The notes under the pieces are model-generated. The model saw only the letters and a list, made by a program, of their open reading frames with translations, had not been told where the DNA came from and did not search any database. From Streptomyces sp. 135 (GTDB taxonomy: Bacteria; Actinomycetota; Actinomycetes; Streptomycetales; Streptomycetaceae), in NCBI RefSeq assembly GCF_020026305.1, contig NZ_CP075691.1, forward strand, positions 1,426,001 through 1,490,000: a DNA stretch of 64,000 nt, in the 5' to 3' direction. A program made the position numbers and the translations under genes. Positions 23,108 through 30,585 of this stretch are shown here, piece after piece. How positions within the stretch are numbered: the stretch's first letter is position 1; each line of letters begins with the position of its first letter.

Positions 23108-23204
23108 TCGGCAGAAGCGTCGGATGACTTATCGCGAGTTTCTTGATTCAGCGCGGAAAAAAGAGCAGTTCAAATGCGTACATCAACCCTGCCACACCAC
23201 TAAC

Positions 23205-23261
23205 GGAGGTGACAATGTGATGGGAGTCACAGAGGTCCGGCACCGGAACGCACCATCATGA
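23205..23261 (+). other. Strong Shine-Dalgarno site followed by ATG-TGA start-stop and a 13-codon reading frame
   Basis: GGAGGTGA (23205-23212) is followed by ATG at 23215-23217 and directly by TGA (23218-23220). In another frame ATG at 23220 opens a 13-codon frame (MGVTEVRHRNAPS) ending at 23261. A perfect ribosome-binding site with no long gene behind it could be a leader peptide, a start-stop element or chance. It overlaps the Crp-type palindrome. Confidence 0.35.
23216..23231. promoter_or_regulatory. Crp-type palindrome in the PKS/sugar divergent control region
   Basis: TGTGATGGGAGTCACA is a perfect TGTGA-N6-TCACA palindrome. It also fits the GTG(N)6GNCAC pattern reported for Streptomyces Crp. 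It lies 109 bp upstream of the PKS TTG start and about 150 bp upstream of the -35 of the sugar operon promoter, between divergent operons. Crp is a known activator of secondary metabolism in Streptomyces. Binding here is inferred. Confidence 0.5.
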
Positions 23262-23383
23262 TTACGTCAAATAATCCCTGCTGACATGCCTGACGGCATC
23301 CCTGATGGCATCCCTGATGACACCGGCCGCGAACCCCCTTGCGCAGTACACCGTATGGACGGCCCGAAGTCACATGGAGCGTG

Positions 23384-23412
23384 TTGACAGCCGCTCGCGA
23401 GAGACGTAGGAC
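23384..23412 (+). promoter_or_regulatory. Vegetative-type promoter for the sugar/glycosyltransferase operon
   Basis: TTGACA (23384-23389), a 17-nt spacer and TAGGAC (23407-23412) match the main sigma factor consensus well. Transcription would start near 23419, giving a leader of about 150 nt before the ATG at 23569. The rest of the 23108-23568 gap holds a GGCATCCCTGAT tandem duplication (23295-23318) and no credible gene. Confidence 0.65.
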
Positions 23413-23568
23413 TAGCCAGGGCCGGAAACCACAGGACTAGGCGCACGCTCCCCCGGGAATGTCGGGAGTCGACGGTTATCGCCGCACGCCGGAGTCGGCC
23501 GCCCCAAATACGGACCCTCCCCCCACCACCCCGTCCACAAACCCTCGCCAGGGAACAAGGAGCCACTG

Positions 23569-25068
23569 ATGACGCACGCCCCGACGGGCAGCGCCAACGT
23601 GTTGACCAGGCCCGGGGCCGGCCTGACCACCAGGATCTCCGACTCCCTGCGAGACGTGGATCAAGCCATCACGAGTCTGCGGGATTTTCACGCGTGGTTC
23701 ACCGCGTACCGCGACACAGAACAGTCGATGGTTCGTCACATCCCGTTCACGGAGCTGAAGGGGTGGCGATTCGAGGAGTCGAACGGAAACCTCGTTCACG
23801 ACAGTGGCCGGTTCTTTTCGGTACGGGGTCTGCGCGTTCGTGACGCACCGGGGTCAGTACCTTCTTGGGAACAACCGGTCATCAGTCAGCCGGAAGTCGG
23901 CGTACTGGGCATACTGGTCAAGGAATTCGACGGCATACCGCACTGCCTGATGCAGGCGAAGATGGAGCCGGGAAACCATAACGGCGTACAGCTCTCACCC
24001 ACCGTGCAGGCAACACGGAGTAACTACACCAGGGTGCACGGCGGCCGTCCGGTGCCTTATCTCGACTATTTTCGGAATGCCGCACGGCATAGCGTGCTCG
24101 CCGATGTGCTCCAGTCGGAGCAGGGCTCCTGGTTCTACCGGAAACGTAATCGAAACATGGTGGTCAAAACCACGGAGGACGTGGAGCTGCTCGACGGCTT
24201 CTACTGGCTGTCGGCAGGGCAGCTGCACGCCCTGCTCGCGGTGGACGATCTGGTGAACATGGACGCGCGCACGGTCATGTCCTGCCTCCCGTTGACGGAT
24301 CCCGCGTTACCCGACTTCCGGCCCCCGGAAGGTGATCCACGATCACTGTATCCGGACAGGACCGACACCGTTCGTTCCGCACTGACAAGATCGTTGGTTC
24401 CCGGCCACGGCTCGCTGCACTCCGCCGGCTCGCTGCGCAACTGGTTCACCGGCGCACGGGCGGACTTCGAGGGCGAGGCCACTCTCGTCGGCCTCGGCTC
24501 CCTGCGGGGCTGGCACCGCTCCGAGGATCGGATCTCACACGAATCCGGCCTGTTCTTCGACGTGATGGCCGTGGACGTGAAGACCGGCAGCCGCGAGATC
24601 GACGGCTGGACCCAGCCGATGATCCAGGCGCGCGGCCAGGGTGTCACGGCCTTCCTGGTCCAGCGGATCGAGGGCGTGCTGCACGCCCTGGTCCGGGCCA
24701 AGCACGAGCCCGGCTTCATGGACGCCGTCGAGCTCGCGCCCACCGTGCAGTGCACCCCGGAGAATTACGCCGTACTGCCGGCCGAGGCCGCTCCCCCGTT
24801 CCTGGACGAGGTCCTGAGCGCCCCTGCCGAGGCCATCCGGTTCGACACCGTGCTCTCCGAGGAGGGCGGCCGCTTCTTCCACACCCGCAGCCGCTATCTG
24901 ATCGTGGAGATCCCCCCGGAGCGCGAGCTCCGGGAGCCGGAGGACTTCCGCTGGCTGGCGGTCCATCAGCTCTCGGAGCTCGTCCAGCACGGCAACTACC
25001 TGAACATCCAGGCCAGGAGTCTCCTTGCCTGCCTGCACAGCCTGCTGTGCCAGACCAGAGGGGAATGA
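23569..25068 (+). CDS. NDP-hexose 2,3-dehydratase
   Basis: The 499-residue protein consists of two homologous halves (about residues 30-240 and 270-490). Each has the family pattern of an FF-V segment, a QP/Q-containing strand, a long conserved stretch (LMQAKMEPGNHNGVQLSPTVQ; LVRAKHEPGFMDAVELAPTVQ) and a terminal HQL/GQLHAL element. This architecture is that of the dTDP-4-keto-6-deoxyglucose 2,3-dehydratases that begin 2-deoxygenation of antibiotic sugars. AAGGAG precedes the ATG by a normal distance. Codon 247 (24307-24309) is a rare TTA, so translation should depend on the bldA tRNA. It is the first gene of a plus-strand operon and its stop overlaps the next start by 4 nt (ATGA). Confidence 0.92.
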   Translation: MTHAPTGSANVLTRPGAGLTTRISDSLRDVDQAITSLRDFHAWFTAYRDTEQSMVRHIPFTELKGWRFEESNGNLVHDSGRFFSVRGLRVRDAPGSVPSWEQPVISQPEVGVLGILVKEFDGIPHCLMQAKMEPGNHNGVQLSPTVQATRSNYTRVHGGRPVPYLDYFRNAARHSVLADVLQSEQGSWFYRKRNRNMVVKTTEDVELLDGFYWLSAGQLHALLAVDDLVNMDARTVMSCLPLTDPALPDFRPPEGDPRSLYPDRTDTVRSALTRSLVPGHGSLHSAGSLRNWFTGARADFEGEATLVGLGSLRGWHRSEDRISHESGLFFDVMAVDVKTGSREIDGWTQPMIQARGQGVTAFLVQRIEGVLHALVRAKHEPGFMDAVELAPTVQCTPENYAVLPAEAAPPFLDEVLSAPAEAIRFDTVLSEEGGRFFHTRSRYLIVEIPPERELREPEDFRWLAVHQLSELVQHGNYLNIQARSLLACLHSLLCQTRGE

Positions 25069-26099
25069 ACGTGGGTACCACCACTGCGTCGGATTTACCG
25101 CTGAGGGTCGGTGTGCTCGGCGCGTCCTCGATCGCCGCGCGGCGCACGCTGCCCGCGCTGCGCGACGTGCCTGACACCGTCGTCGCCGCCATCGCCAGCC
25201 GGGAGCGCGAGAAGGCGGAGCGATTCGCCGCCGACTTCGACTGCGAGGCCGTGCACGGCTACGAGCGGCTCCTCCAGCGGGACGACATCGACGCCGTCTA
25301 CGTGTCGGTCCCCAACTCCCTGCACCACACCTGGGTGAACGCCGCCCTCGAAGCGGGCAAGCACGTCCTGTCCGAGAAGCCACTGACCACCGGTGCGGCG
25401 GACACCGGCGCGCTGGCACGGGTCGCGGCGGAACGCGGCCTCGTGCTCCGCGAGAACCTCGCCTTCGTCCACCACGGGCTCCACCGGCGCGTCGCCGAGC
25501 TGGTCGCGCAGGGCCGCATCGGCCGGCTCCGGCACGTCGACGCGGCGTTCTGCTTCCCGCCGCTGCCCGCACACGACGTCCGCTACCGTCCCGAACTCGG
25601 CGGCGGCGCCCTGCTGGACGCCGGCATCTACCCCGTACGGCTCGCGCAGTACTTCCTCGGCGACGACCTCGCCGTCGCCGGTGCCGTACTGCACGACGAC
25701 CCGGTCTCGGGCGTCGACGTCGCGGGCAGCGCGGTGCTCGCGGCCTCGGCGGGTCAGATCGCGACGGTCGGCTTCGGCTTCCTGCACACCTACGGCTCGC
25801 GCTACACCCTCTGGGGCAGCGAGGCCCGGCTGACCGTGGACCGCGCCTTCACCCCGCCGGCGACCATGGCGCCCGTCGTACGCATCGAGGAGCAGAACCG
25901 CACCGAGGAGCTCGTGCTCCCCGCCGAGCACCAATTCGCGGGCTCGGTGGCCGCGTTCGCCGCCGCGGTGCGCGAGACCGCGTCCACCGGCGTCGACTCC
26001 GGCCACCCGGCCTGGGCCGCCACCACCGTACGGACGGCCGAACTGCTCGACGCCATCCACAAATCGGCGGTCCGCGTCACCTCCGCGGAGGGCCCCTGA
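25065..26099 (+). CDS. NDP-hexose 3-ketoreductase (Gfo/Idh/MocA family)
   Basis: The 344-residue protein begins with a Rossmann motif (VGVLGASSIA) and carries EKPL, the cofactor/catalytic Lys motif of the Gfo/Idh/MocA oxidoreductases. GGGALLDAGIYPV in the C-terminal domain is also typical. In deoxysugar pathways such enzymes reduce the 3-keto group left by the 2,3-dehydratase, consistent with its position. The ATG at 25065 overlaps the dehydratase stop and follows a GAGGGG ribosome-binding site. A TTA codon at 25095-25097 (codon 11) lies early in the gene, where bldA dependence would act most strongly. The stop overlaps the next ATG by one base. Confidence 0.9.
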   Translation: MNVGTTTASDLPLRVGVLGASSIAARRTLPALRDVPDTVVAAIASREREKAERFAADFDCEAVHGYERLLQRDDIDAVYVSVPNSLHHTWVNAALEAGKHVLSEKPLTTGAADTGALARVAAERGLVLRENLAFVHHGLHRRVAELVAQGRIGRLRHVDAAFCFPPLPAHDVRYRPELGGGALLDAGIYPVRLAQYFLGDDLAVAGAVLHDDPVSGVDVAGSAVLAASAGQIATVGFGFLHTYGSRYTLWGSEARLTVDRAFTPPATMAPVVRIEEQNRTEELVLPAEHQFAGSVAAFAAAVRETASTGVDSGHPAWAATTVRTAELLDAIHKSAVRVTSAEGP

Positions 26100-26836
26100 T
26101 GGAGATCATCGGCAAGGGGTTCATCGCCCGCAACCTGGCGGCCGTCGAGGACCGCCACCCCAACGCCACGGTCCTGGCCGCCGGGGTCTCCAGCACCTGG
26201 ACGAGCTCGGACGCGGAGTTCGACCGCGAGACGGCCCTGGTGAACGAGGTCAGCCGCAAATGCCGCGCCGAAGGCCGGCTCATGGTGTTCCTCTCCAGCG
26301 CGTCCCACGCGCTGTACGGCACCGGGGACGTACCGATGGCCGAGGACGCCGAGCTGCGGCCGACCTCCGCCTACGGCATCCAGCGACTGCGCCTGGAGGA
26401 CATCGTCACCGGGTCCGGAGCGCCGTATCTCGTGCTGCGGGTGAGCCATGCGACGGGCCGCTGGCAGCGCCCGCACCAACTGCTGCCCGCCTTCGTCCGG
26501 CAGGTACGCGACGGCAACGTGCGGCTGTACAAGGGCGCGCACCGCGATCTGGTGGACGTGGCCGACCTGGTCCGGGCTGTCGACGGCCTCCTCGAACAGG
26601 GCGTCGAGAACGAGGTGGTCAACGTGGCCTCGGGGACGCCGCTGCCCGTGGAGACCGTCGTCCACGGCATCGAGAAGCGTCTGGGGCTCTTCGCGCGGCA
26701 CGAGATCCTCGACGTGCCCTTCAGCCTGACCCGGGTGTCGGTCGACAAGCTCTGCGCCTTGCTGCCCGAGCTGCGACCGGTGGCCGACTCCGACTACCTG
26801 GACCGCATGCTCGACCGCTACGTCCCCTATTACTGA
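26099..26836 (+). CDS. NDP-hexose 4-ketoreductase, short SDR type
   Basis: The 245-residue protein starts with a compact nucleotide-binding motif (IIGKGFIARNL). It has FLSSASHALYG and a catalytic Tyr region SAYGIQR, with Arg where extended SDRs usually have Lys (YxxxK). The length and GxGFIA start fit the short 4-ketoreductases of deoxysugar clusters such as angucycline olivose/rhodinose pathways better than the roughly 330-residue epimerase/dehydratases. With the two upstream genes it can complete a 2,6-dideoxyhexose. No 3,5-epimerase is present, which favours a D-sugar such as D-olivose. The substrate and the role of the Arg are not proven. Confidence 0.8.
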   Translation: MEIIGKGFIARNLAAVEDRHPNATVLAAGVSSTWTSSDAEFDRETALVNEVSRKCRAEGRLMVFLSSASHALYGTGDVPMAEDAELRPTSAYGIQRLRLEDIVTGSGAPYLVLRVSHATGRWQRPHQLLPAFVRQVRDGNVRLYKGAHRDLVDVADLVRAVDGLLEQGVENEVVNVASGTPLPVETVVHGIEKRLGLFARHEILDVPFSLTRVSVDKLCALLPELRPVADSDYLDRMLDRYVPYY

Positions 26837-26866
26837 ACACCCCTATTACTGAACAACGGAGGATTC

Positions 26867-28120
26867 ATGCACGTCTCGCTCGTTGTCACCGGATCAAGGG
26901 GTGACGTCCAGCCGTTCATCGCGCTGGGCAGGACCCTGACGGCCCGCGGACACTCGGTGATCCTCGCCACCCACGGTGACTTCGAGAAGCTGGTGCGTGA
27001 GTCCGGCCTCGACTTCGCCGAACTCCCGGGCAGCCCACGGGACTTCCTGGCGCACCCGGCGCTCGCCGAGGCGCTCCAGCAGGGCGCCTCGCTCTTCCGC
27101 GCGGCGCGCAAGGTCCCCCGGCAGACGCAGGAGCACATCCGCCTGCTCGCCTCCCGCATAGCGGAGGTGTGCGAGGGGGCCGACCTGGTGGTCAACAGCG
27201 TACTGAGCCGCATCCTGTTCGAGGACAACGGCAAGGCCCCCTGGGCCTCGCTGACCTGGTGGCCGCTGAACCCCACCAGCCAGTGGCCGGCCATGATGGC
27301 GCCCCCGAGCAAGCTGGGTCCGCTCTACAACCGCCTGACGCACCGCGCGGCGGGCCTCCTGGACTGGGTCTCCATCCGCGGATACCGCAAGGACGCGAAC
27401 ATGCCGGGGCTGCCGTTCGGCGCGCCCTACCGCGAACTGGGCCGTGACGTACCGCTGTTGTGCCCCGTCACCCGCGAGATGTTCACCGAGCCCGCCGACT
27501 GGCCCGCCCTCTCGCGGTTCACCGGCTACTGGTTCTGGGACCGCGAGTGGAGCCCCTCCGACGCGCTGGTCGACTTCGTGGAGTCCGGGGACGCCCCGGT
27601 GACGCTGTCGTTCGGCAGCATCTGGCCGGTGCACCAGCCGGACAAGACCCTGCGGAAGGTGCTCGGCGTCGTCCGGTCGTACGGGCGTCGCCTCGTGCTC
27701 GTGGGCGGCGGCCCCGAAGAGGTGCCGGACGACGTGTTCCGCGTCGAGGACGTGCACTATCCCTGGCTGTTCCCCCGGTCGTCGGCGATCATCCACCACG
27801 GCGGCTGCAACACCACGGGCGAGGCGCTGCGTTCGGGCACGCCCCAGGTGGTCGTGCCGACGTTCGCCGACAGCCCCTTCTGGGCGGCGCAGGTGCACCG
27901 GCTCGGCGTGTCCCCGCGGCCCATCCCGTTCTCGAAGTTCACCGCCGAACTCCTCGACGAGGCACTCGGCAAGGCCCTGAACGACGAGGGCATGGCCCGG
28001 CGGGCGGCGCGCATCGGCGAGGCCGTGCGCGCCGAGAACGGCACAGAGACGGCCGTCGACATCCTGGAGGACTGGGTGAAGCGCTGGCCCGGCCCCAAGA
28101 CGGCGAACTCCCGTGCGTGA
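26867..28120 (+). CDS. Glycosyltransferase, GT1/macrolide type
   Basis: The 417-residue protein begins MHVSLVVTGSRGDVQPFIALG, the N-terminal acceptor-domain start seen in GT1 and sterol/macrolide glycosyltransferases. The C-terminal donor domain has LSFGSIWPV and IIHHGGCNTTGEALRSGTPQVVVP, the HHGG nucleotide-sugar loop. GGAGG lies just upstream of the ATG. It follows three deoxysugar genes by 30 bp and precedes a type II thioesterase, so it most likely moves the dideoxyhexose onto the macrolide aglycone. The acceptor site cannot be read from sequence. Confidence 0.9.
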   Translation: MHVSLVVTGSRGDVQPFIALGRTLTARGHSVILATHGDFEKLVRESGLDFAELPGSPRDFLAHPALAEALQQGASLFRAARKVPRQTQEHIRLLASRIAEVCEGADLVVNSVLSRILFEDNGKAPWASLTWWPLNPTSQWPAMMAPPSKLGPLYNRLTHRAAGLLDWVSIRGYRKDANMPGLPFGAPYRELGRDVPLLCPVTREMFTEPADWPALSRFTGYWFWDREWSPSDALVDFVESGDAPVTLSFGSIWPVHQPDKTLRKVLGVVRSYGRRLVLVGGGPEEVPDDVFRVEDVHYPWLFPRSSAIIHHGGCNTTGEALRSGTPQVVVPTFADSPFWAAQVHRLGVSPRPIPFSKFTAELLDEALGKALNDEGMARRAARIGEAVRAENGTETAVDILEDWVKRWPGPKTANSRA

Positions 28121-28171
28121 GTGGGGAGTCGGAGTGCCCCGCAGACCCGGTACCGAGGAGCGACCACAGAC

Positions 28172-28918
28172 ATGACAGACATGACGGACCTCAGCACCCC
28201 TTCCATACGCCGCTTCCACCCCTCCGACGCGGGCGTCCGCCTGGTGTGCTTCCCGCACGCGGGCGGCGCCGCCAGCTATTTCTTCCCCGTGTCGCGGCAG
28301 CTGTCGCCGGTGGCCGACGTGCTGGCCGTCCAGTACCCGGGGCGGCAGGAGCGGCGCAAGGAGCCGTGCGTCGACAGCGTGACCTCGCTGGCCGACATCC
28401 TGGCGGAGGAGCTGCTGGAGTGGGCCGACAGGCCGCTGGCGTTCTTCGGCCACAGCATGGGCTCGCTGGTGGCCTTCGAAGTCGCCCGCAGGCTCCGGCA
28501 GAAGGACATCGAGCTGGTCGCGCTCTTCGCTTCGGGGCGCGCCGCTCCTTCCCTCTCGCGTGACGAGGGGGTGCACCGGCGTGACGACGCGGGTCTGCTC
28601 GACAGGGTGAAGGAGCTGGGCGGCACCTCGGGCGGTCTCCTGGAGGACCCGGACGTGGTGGCGATGCTGCTCCCCGCGATCCGCAACGACTACCGCGCGG
28701 TGGAGACCTACCGCCTCACCCCGGGCGAGCCCCTGAACTGCCCGCTGGTGGTGCTGACCGGCGACGCGGACCCGATGGTCACCGTCGACGAGGCCGAGGG
28801 CTGGCGCGAGTTCACCACCGGGCACTTCGAGCTGCACGCGTACCGTGGCGGGCACTTCTACCTGGACACGCACGCCGCTTCCGTACTGGAGAGGATCCGT
28901 ACGCACCTGACGGCCTGA
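28172..28918 (+). CDS. Type II thioesterase (PKS editing)
   Basis: The 248-residue alpha/beta hydrolase has CFPHAGG near the N terminus, the nucleophile elbow GHSMGS (Ser95), a TGDADP acid loop and a catalytic His in GGHFYL. This is the standard layout of discrete thioesterases that hydrolyse stalled or mis-primed acyl groups from PKS carrier proteins. The ATG at 28172 is chosen because GAGGAG lies 12 nt upstream; a second ATG is at 28181. It is the last gene of the sugar operon and is followed within 25 bp by a terminator hairpin, which marks the visible right border of the cluster. Confidence 0.92.
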   Translation: MTDMTDLSTPSIRRFHPSDAGVRLVCFPHAGGAASYFFPVSRQLSPVADVLAVQYPGRQERRKEPCVDSVTSLADILAEELLEWADRPLAFFGHSMGSLVAFEVARRLRQKDIELVALFASGRAAPSLSRDEGVHRRDDAGLLDRVKELGGTSGGLLEDPDVVAMLLPAIRNDYRAVETYRLTPGEPLNCPLVVLTGDADPMVTVDEAEGWREFTTGHFELHAYRGGHFYLDTHAASVLERIRTHLTA

Positions 28919-28938
28919 CCGTCAGGCCACCCGGCCGG

Positions 28939-28962
28939 GCCCCGCCGTTTCCGCGGCGGGGC
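28939..28962. terminator. Bidirectional terminator between the PKS cluster and the core block
   Basis: GCCCCGCCG (28939-28947) pairs perfectly with CGGCGGGGC (28954-28962) around a 6-nt loop. It lies between the convergent thioesterase and barstar-like genes and abuts the stop codon of the latter. Confidence 0.7.
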
Positions 28963-29334
28963 TCAACCGAGGGCGAGGACGATCTCCAGCGGCGCCTCCG
29001 CGCCCCTCCGGTGCTCCACCGAGGACGAGAAGACCTCCTGCGCGACGGCCCACTCCTCCGGCGCGGCCCGCGCGTACTCCTGCCAGCCGGAGACGACGAT
29101 CAGCCGCCCGCGCGCGGGCGGCGCCCACGACAGGTCGCCGAGGCAGTCGGCGAGGGCGTCCCAGTTGCGCCCGAACCAGTCGGGCAGACCGAGGCCCCGG
29201 GCGCAGCGCTCCATGAAGCCGGCCTTGTCGGCCACCCCGGTCAGGTGAAGCGTCGCGGTGGTCCAGCCCGCGTCGCGCGCGGCGTCGAGCACGGACGCGA
29301 GCGGGTCGGGCGTGGTGTCGGTTCCGCCTGGCAT
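28963..29334 (-). CDS. Barstar-family protein
   Basis: The 123-residue protein has the barstar fold pattern: a beta strand with ATLHLTGVADKAGFMERCARGLGLP, then WFGRNWDALADCLGDLSW, the conserved barnase-inhibitor segment. Barstar proteins are small cytoplasmic inhibitors of secreted guanyl ribonucleases. No ribonuclease gene is adjacent. Many Streptomyces carry lone barstar-like genes, so it may act on a nuclease encoded elsewhere. It sits between the PKS cluster and the core block, convergent with the thioesterase. Confidence 0.82.
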   Translation of the reverse strand: MPGGTDTTPDPLASVLDAARDAGWTTATLHLTGVADKAGFMERCARGLGLPDWFGRNWDALADCLGDLSWAPPARGRLIVVSGWQEYARAAPEEWAVAQEVFSSSVEHRRGAEAPLEIVLALG

Positions 29335-29405
29335 TACCTCAGCACCGCCTTGAAGGACGCGTAGTGGTCACCGGTGTAAAGCGCCCCCCGCAAGCCACAC
29401 GCCGC

Positions 29406-29453
29406 GACAGGGGCGCGGGGAACCGCGCCACCAGCCCCCACCACCCGCAGCGA
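29406..29453. repeat. Copy of an intergenic G/C-rich hairpin repeat common in Streptomyces
   Basis: AGGGGCGCGGGGAACCGCGCC, followed by an AGCCCCCACC-type tail, resembles a dispersed intergenic element that recurs in many Streptomyces genomes. It forms a 7-bp stem (29412-29418 with 29423-29429) closed by a GGAA tetraloop. It lies directly after the stop of the SorC-type regulator and could end its transcript. Confidence 0.5.
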
Positions 29454-29454
29454 C

Positions 29455-30507
29455 TCAGCTGCCGTCAGGATCCGCCCGATCCAACGCGGGCCGCGGCGCC
29501 GCCCCCGCCACAAGAAGCTGATCAGCAGCAGCGGTATCCGTGACAAGACTCGTGACAAGCCCCGACCTCAGCACCGCGTCGATGGCCGCGGCCTTCCGCT
29601 GACCACCCGCGATGGCGACGACTTCAGGAATGCGCCGAAGCCGATCCGCTTCGACGGTGATGCACCGCTCCCCGAGGTCCCGCCCGACCCGACGCCCCTC
29701 GGCGTCAAACAGATGCGCGGACATCTCCGCGGCCACGCCCAGCGAGGCATAGTGCGCTCGCTCCTCGTCGCTGAGCATGTCGTGGACGGTGGAGATGCCC
29801 GGCTCCCAGGAGCCGATGGAGACCGCGGCGACCGTGACCTTGTCGAAGTACTCGAAGGCACGGGCGATGCCGGTCTGGTTGCGCAGCGCCGCCGCGGTGG
29901 CGGGGTCCGGCAGCAGCATCGGCGCGTAGATGGGGTGGGCCTCGCCGCCGGAGACCTGGGCGGCGCGGCGCACGGCCTCCACCGAGCCGCGCTCGGCGGT
30001 CCCCGCGTCGTAGACACCGGTCAGCTGCACGACCGTGCACGGCGGCAGCTGATCGAGCGCGGCCGCCATGTGGATCGTGGAGCGGCCCCAGGCGAGGCCG
30101 AGCACATCGCCCTCGGTGACGAGTTCGCCGAGGAGGTCCGCCGCGACCTCGCCGAGGTTCTCGGGGTCGGGTGAGTCCTCGATCTCGTCGGTGGGCGCCG
30201 GCGACTCCACGACGACGGCGTGCCGCAGGCCGTAGCGGGCGCGGAGCGCGTCGGAGCGCTCGGCGTCCAGCTCCGCCGGGACCCGGATCTCGATGCGCAC
30301 GAGATCCCGCTCAAGTGCCGTCTCCAGGACCCGGGCCACCTTGAAGCGGCTGACGCCGAACTCCTCGGCGATCTGGATCTTGGATTTGCCCTCGAGGTAG
30401 AAGCGGCGGGCCATGGCCGCCGCCTGTACCAGCTCCGCGGGGCCCATCCGCATGGCTGACCGACCCGCCGACATGGCCGACACGGCGCTCTCCTCACTGC
30501 TGTTCAC
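29455..30507 (-). CDS. SorC/DeoR-type sugar-binding transcriptional regulator
   Basis: The 350-residue protein has an N-terminal HTH (AAMARRFYLEGKSKIQIAEEFGVSRFKVARVL, about residues 31-62). A long C-terminal sugar-binding domain follows, with the SorC hallmarks (VLGLAWGRST; VVQLTGVYDAG; ITVEADRLRRIPEVVAIAGG). Such regulators bind a phosphorylated sugar and control carbohydrate or pentose genes. It lies 78 bp downstream of rpe on the same strand, which suggests a link to pentose-phosphate metabolism. The start at 30507 is the longest; internal Met codons at residues 12, 19 and 21 are possible alternatives. Confidence 0.87.
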   Translation of the reverse strand: MNSSEESAVSAMSAGRSAMRMGPAELVQAAAMARRFYLEGKSKIQIAEEFGVSRFKVARVLETALERDLVRIEIRVPAELDAERSDALRARYGLRHAVVVESPAPTDEIEDSPDPENLGEVAADLLGELVTEGDVLGLAWGRSTIHMAAALDQLPPCTVVQLTGVYDAGTAERGSVEAVRRAAQVSGGEAHPIYAPMLLPDPATAAALRNQTGIARAFEYFDKVTVAAVSIGSWEPGISTVHDMLSDEERAHYASLGVAAEMSAHLFDAEGRRVGRDLGERCITVEADRLRRIPEVVAIAGGQRKAAAIDAVLRSGLVTSLVTDTAAADQLLVAGAAPRPALDRADPDGS

Positions 30508-30585
30508 AAACTGGGTTCGCCGTTCATCCTTGCAGATCCGGCCTAGTTGATCAGCCCTGAGGGACTGCGTTCACGTTCCCGTGGC

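Noticed and set aside
28963..29334. Barstar-like gene as part of a toxin-immunity pair in this window
   Set aside because: No barnase-type ribonuclease or secreted toxin gene is adjacent on either side.
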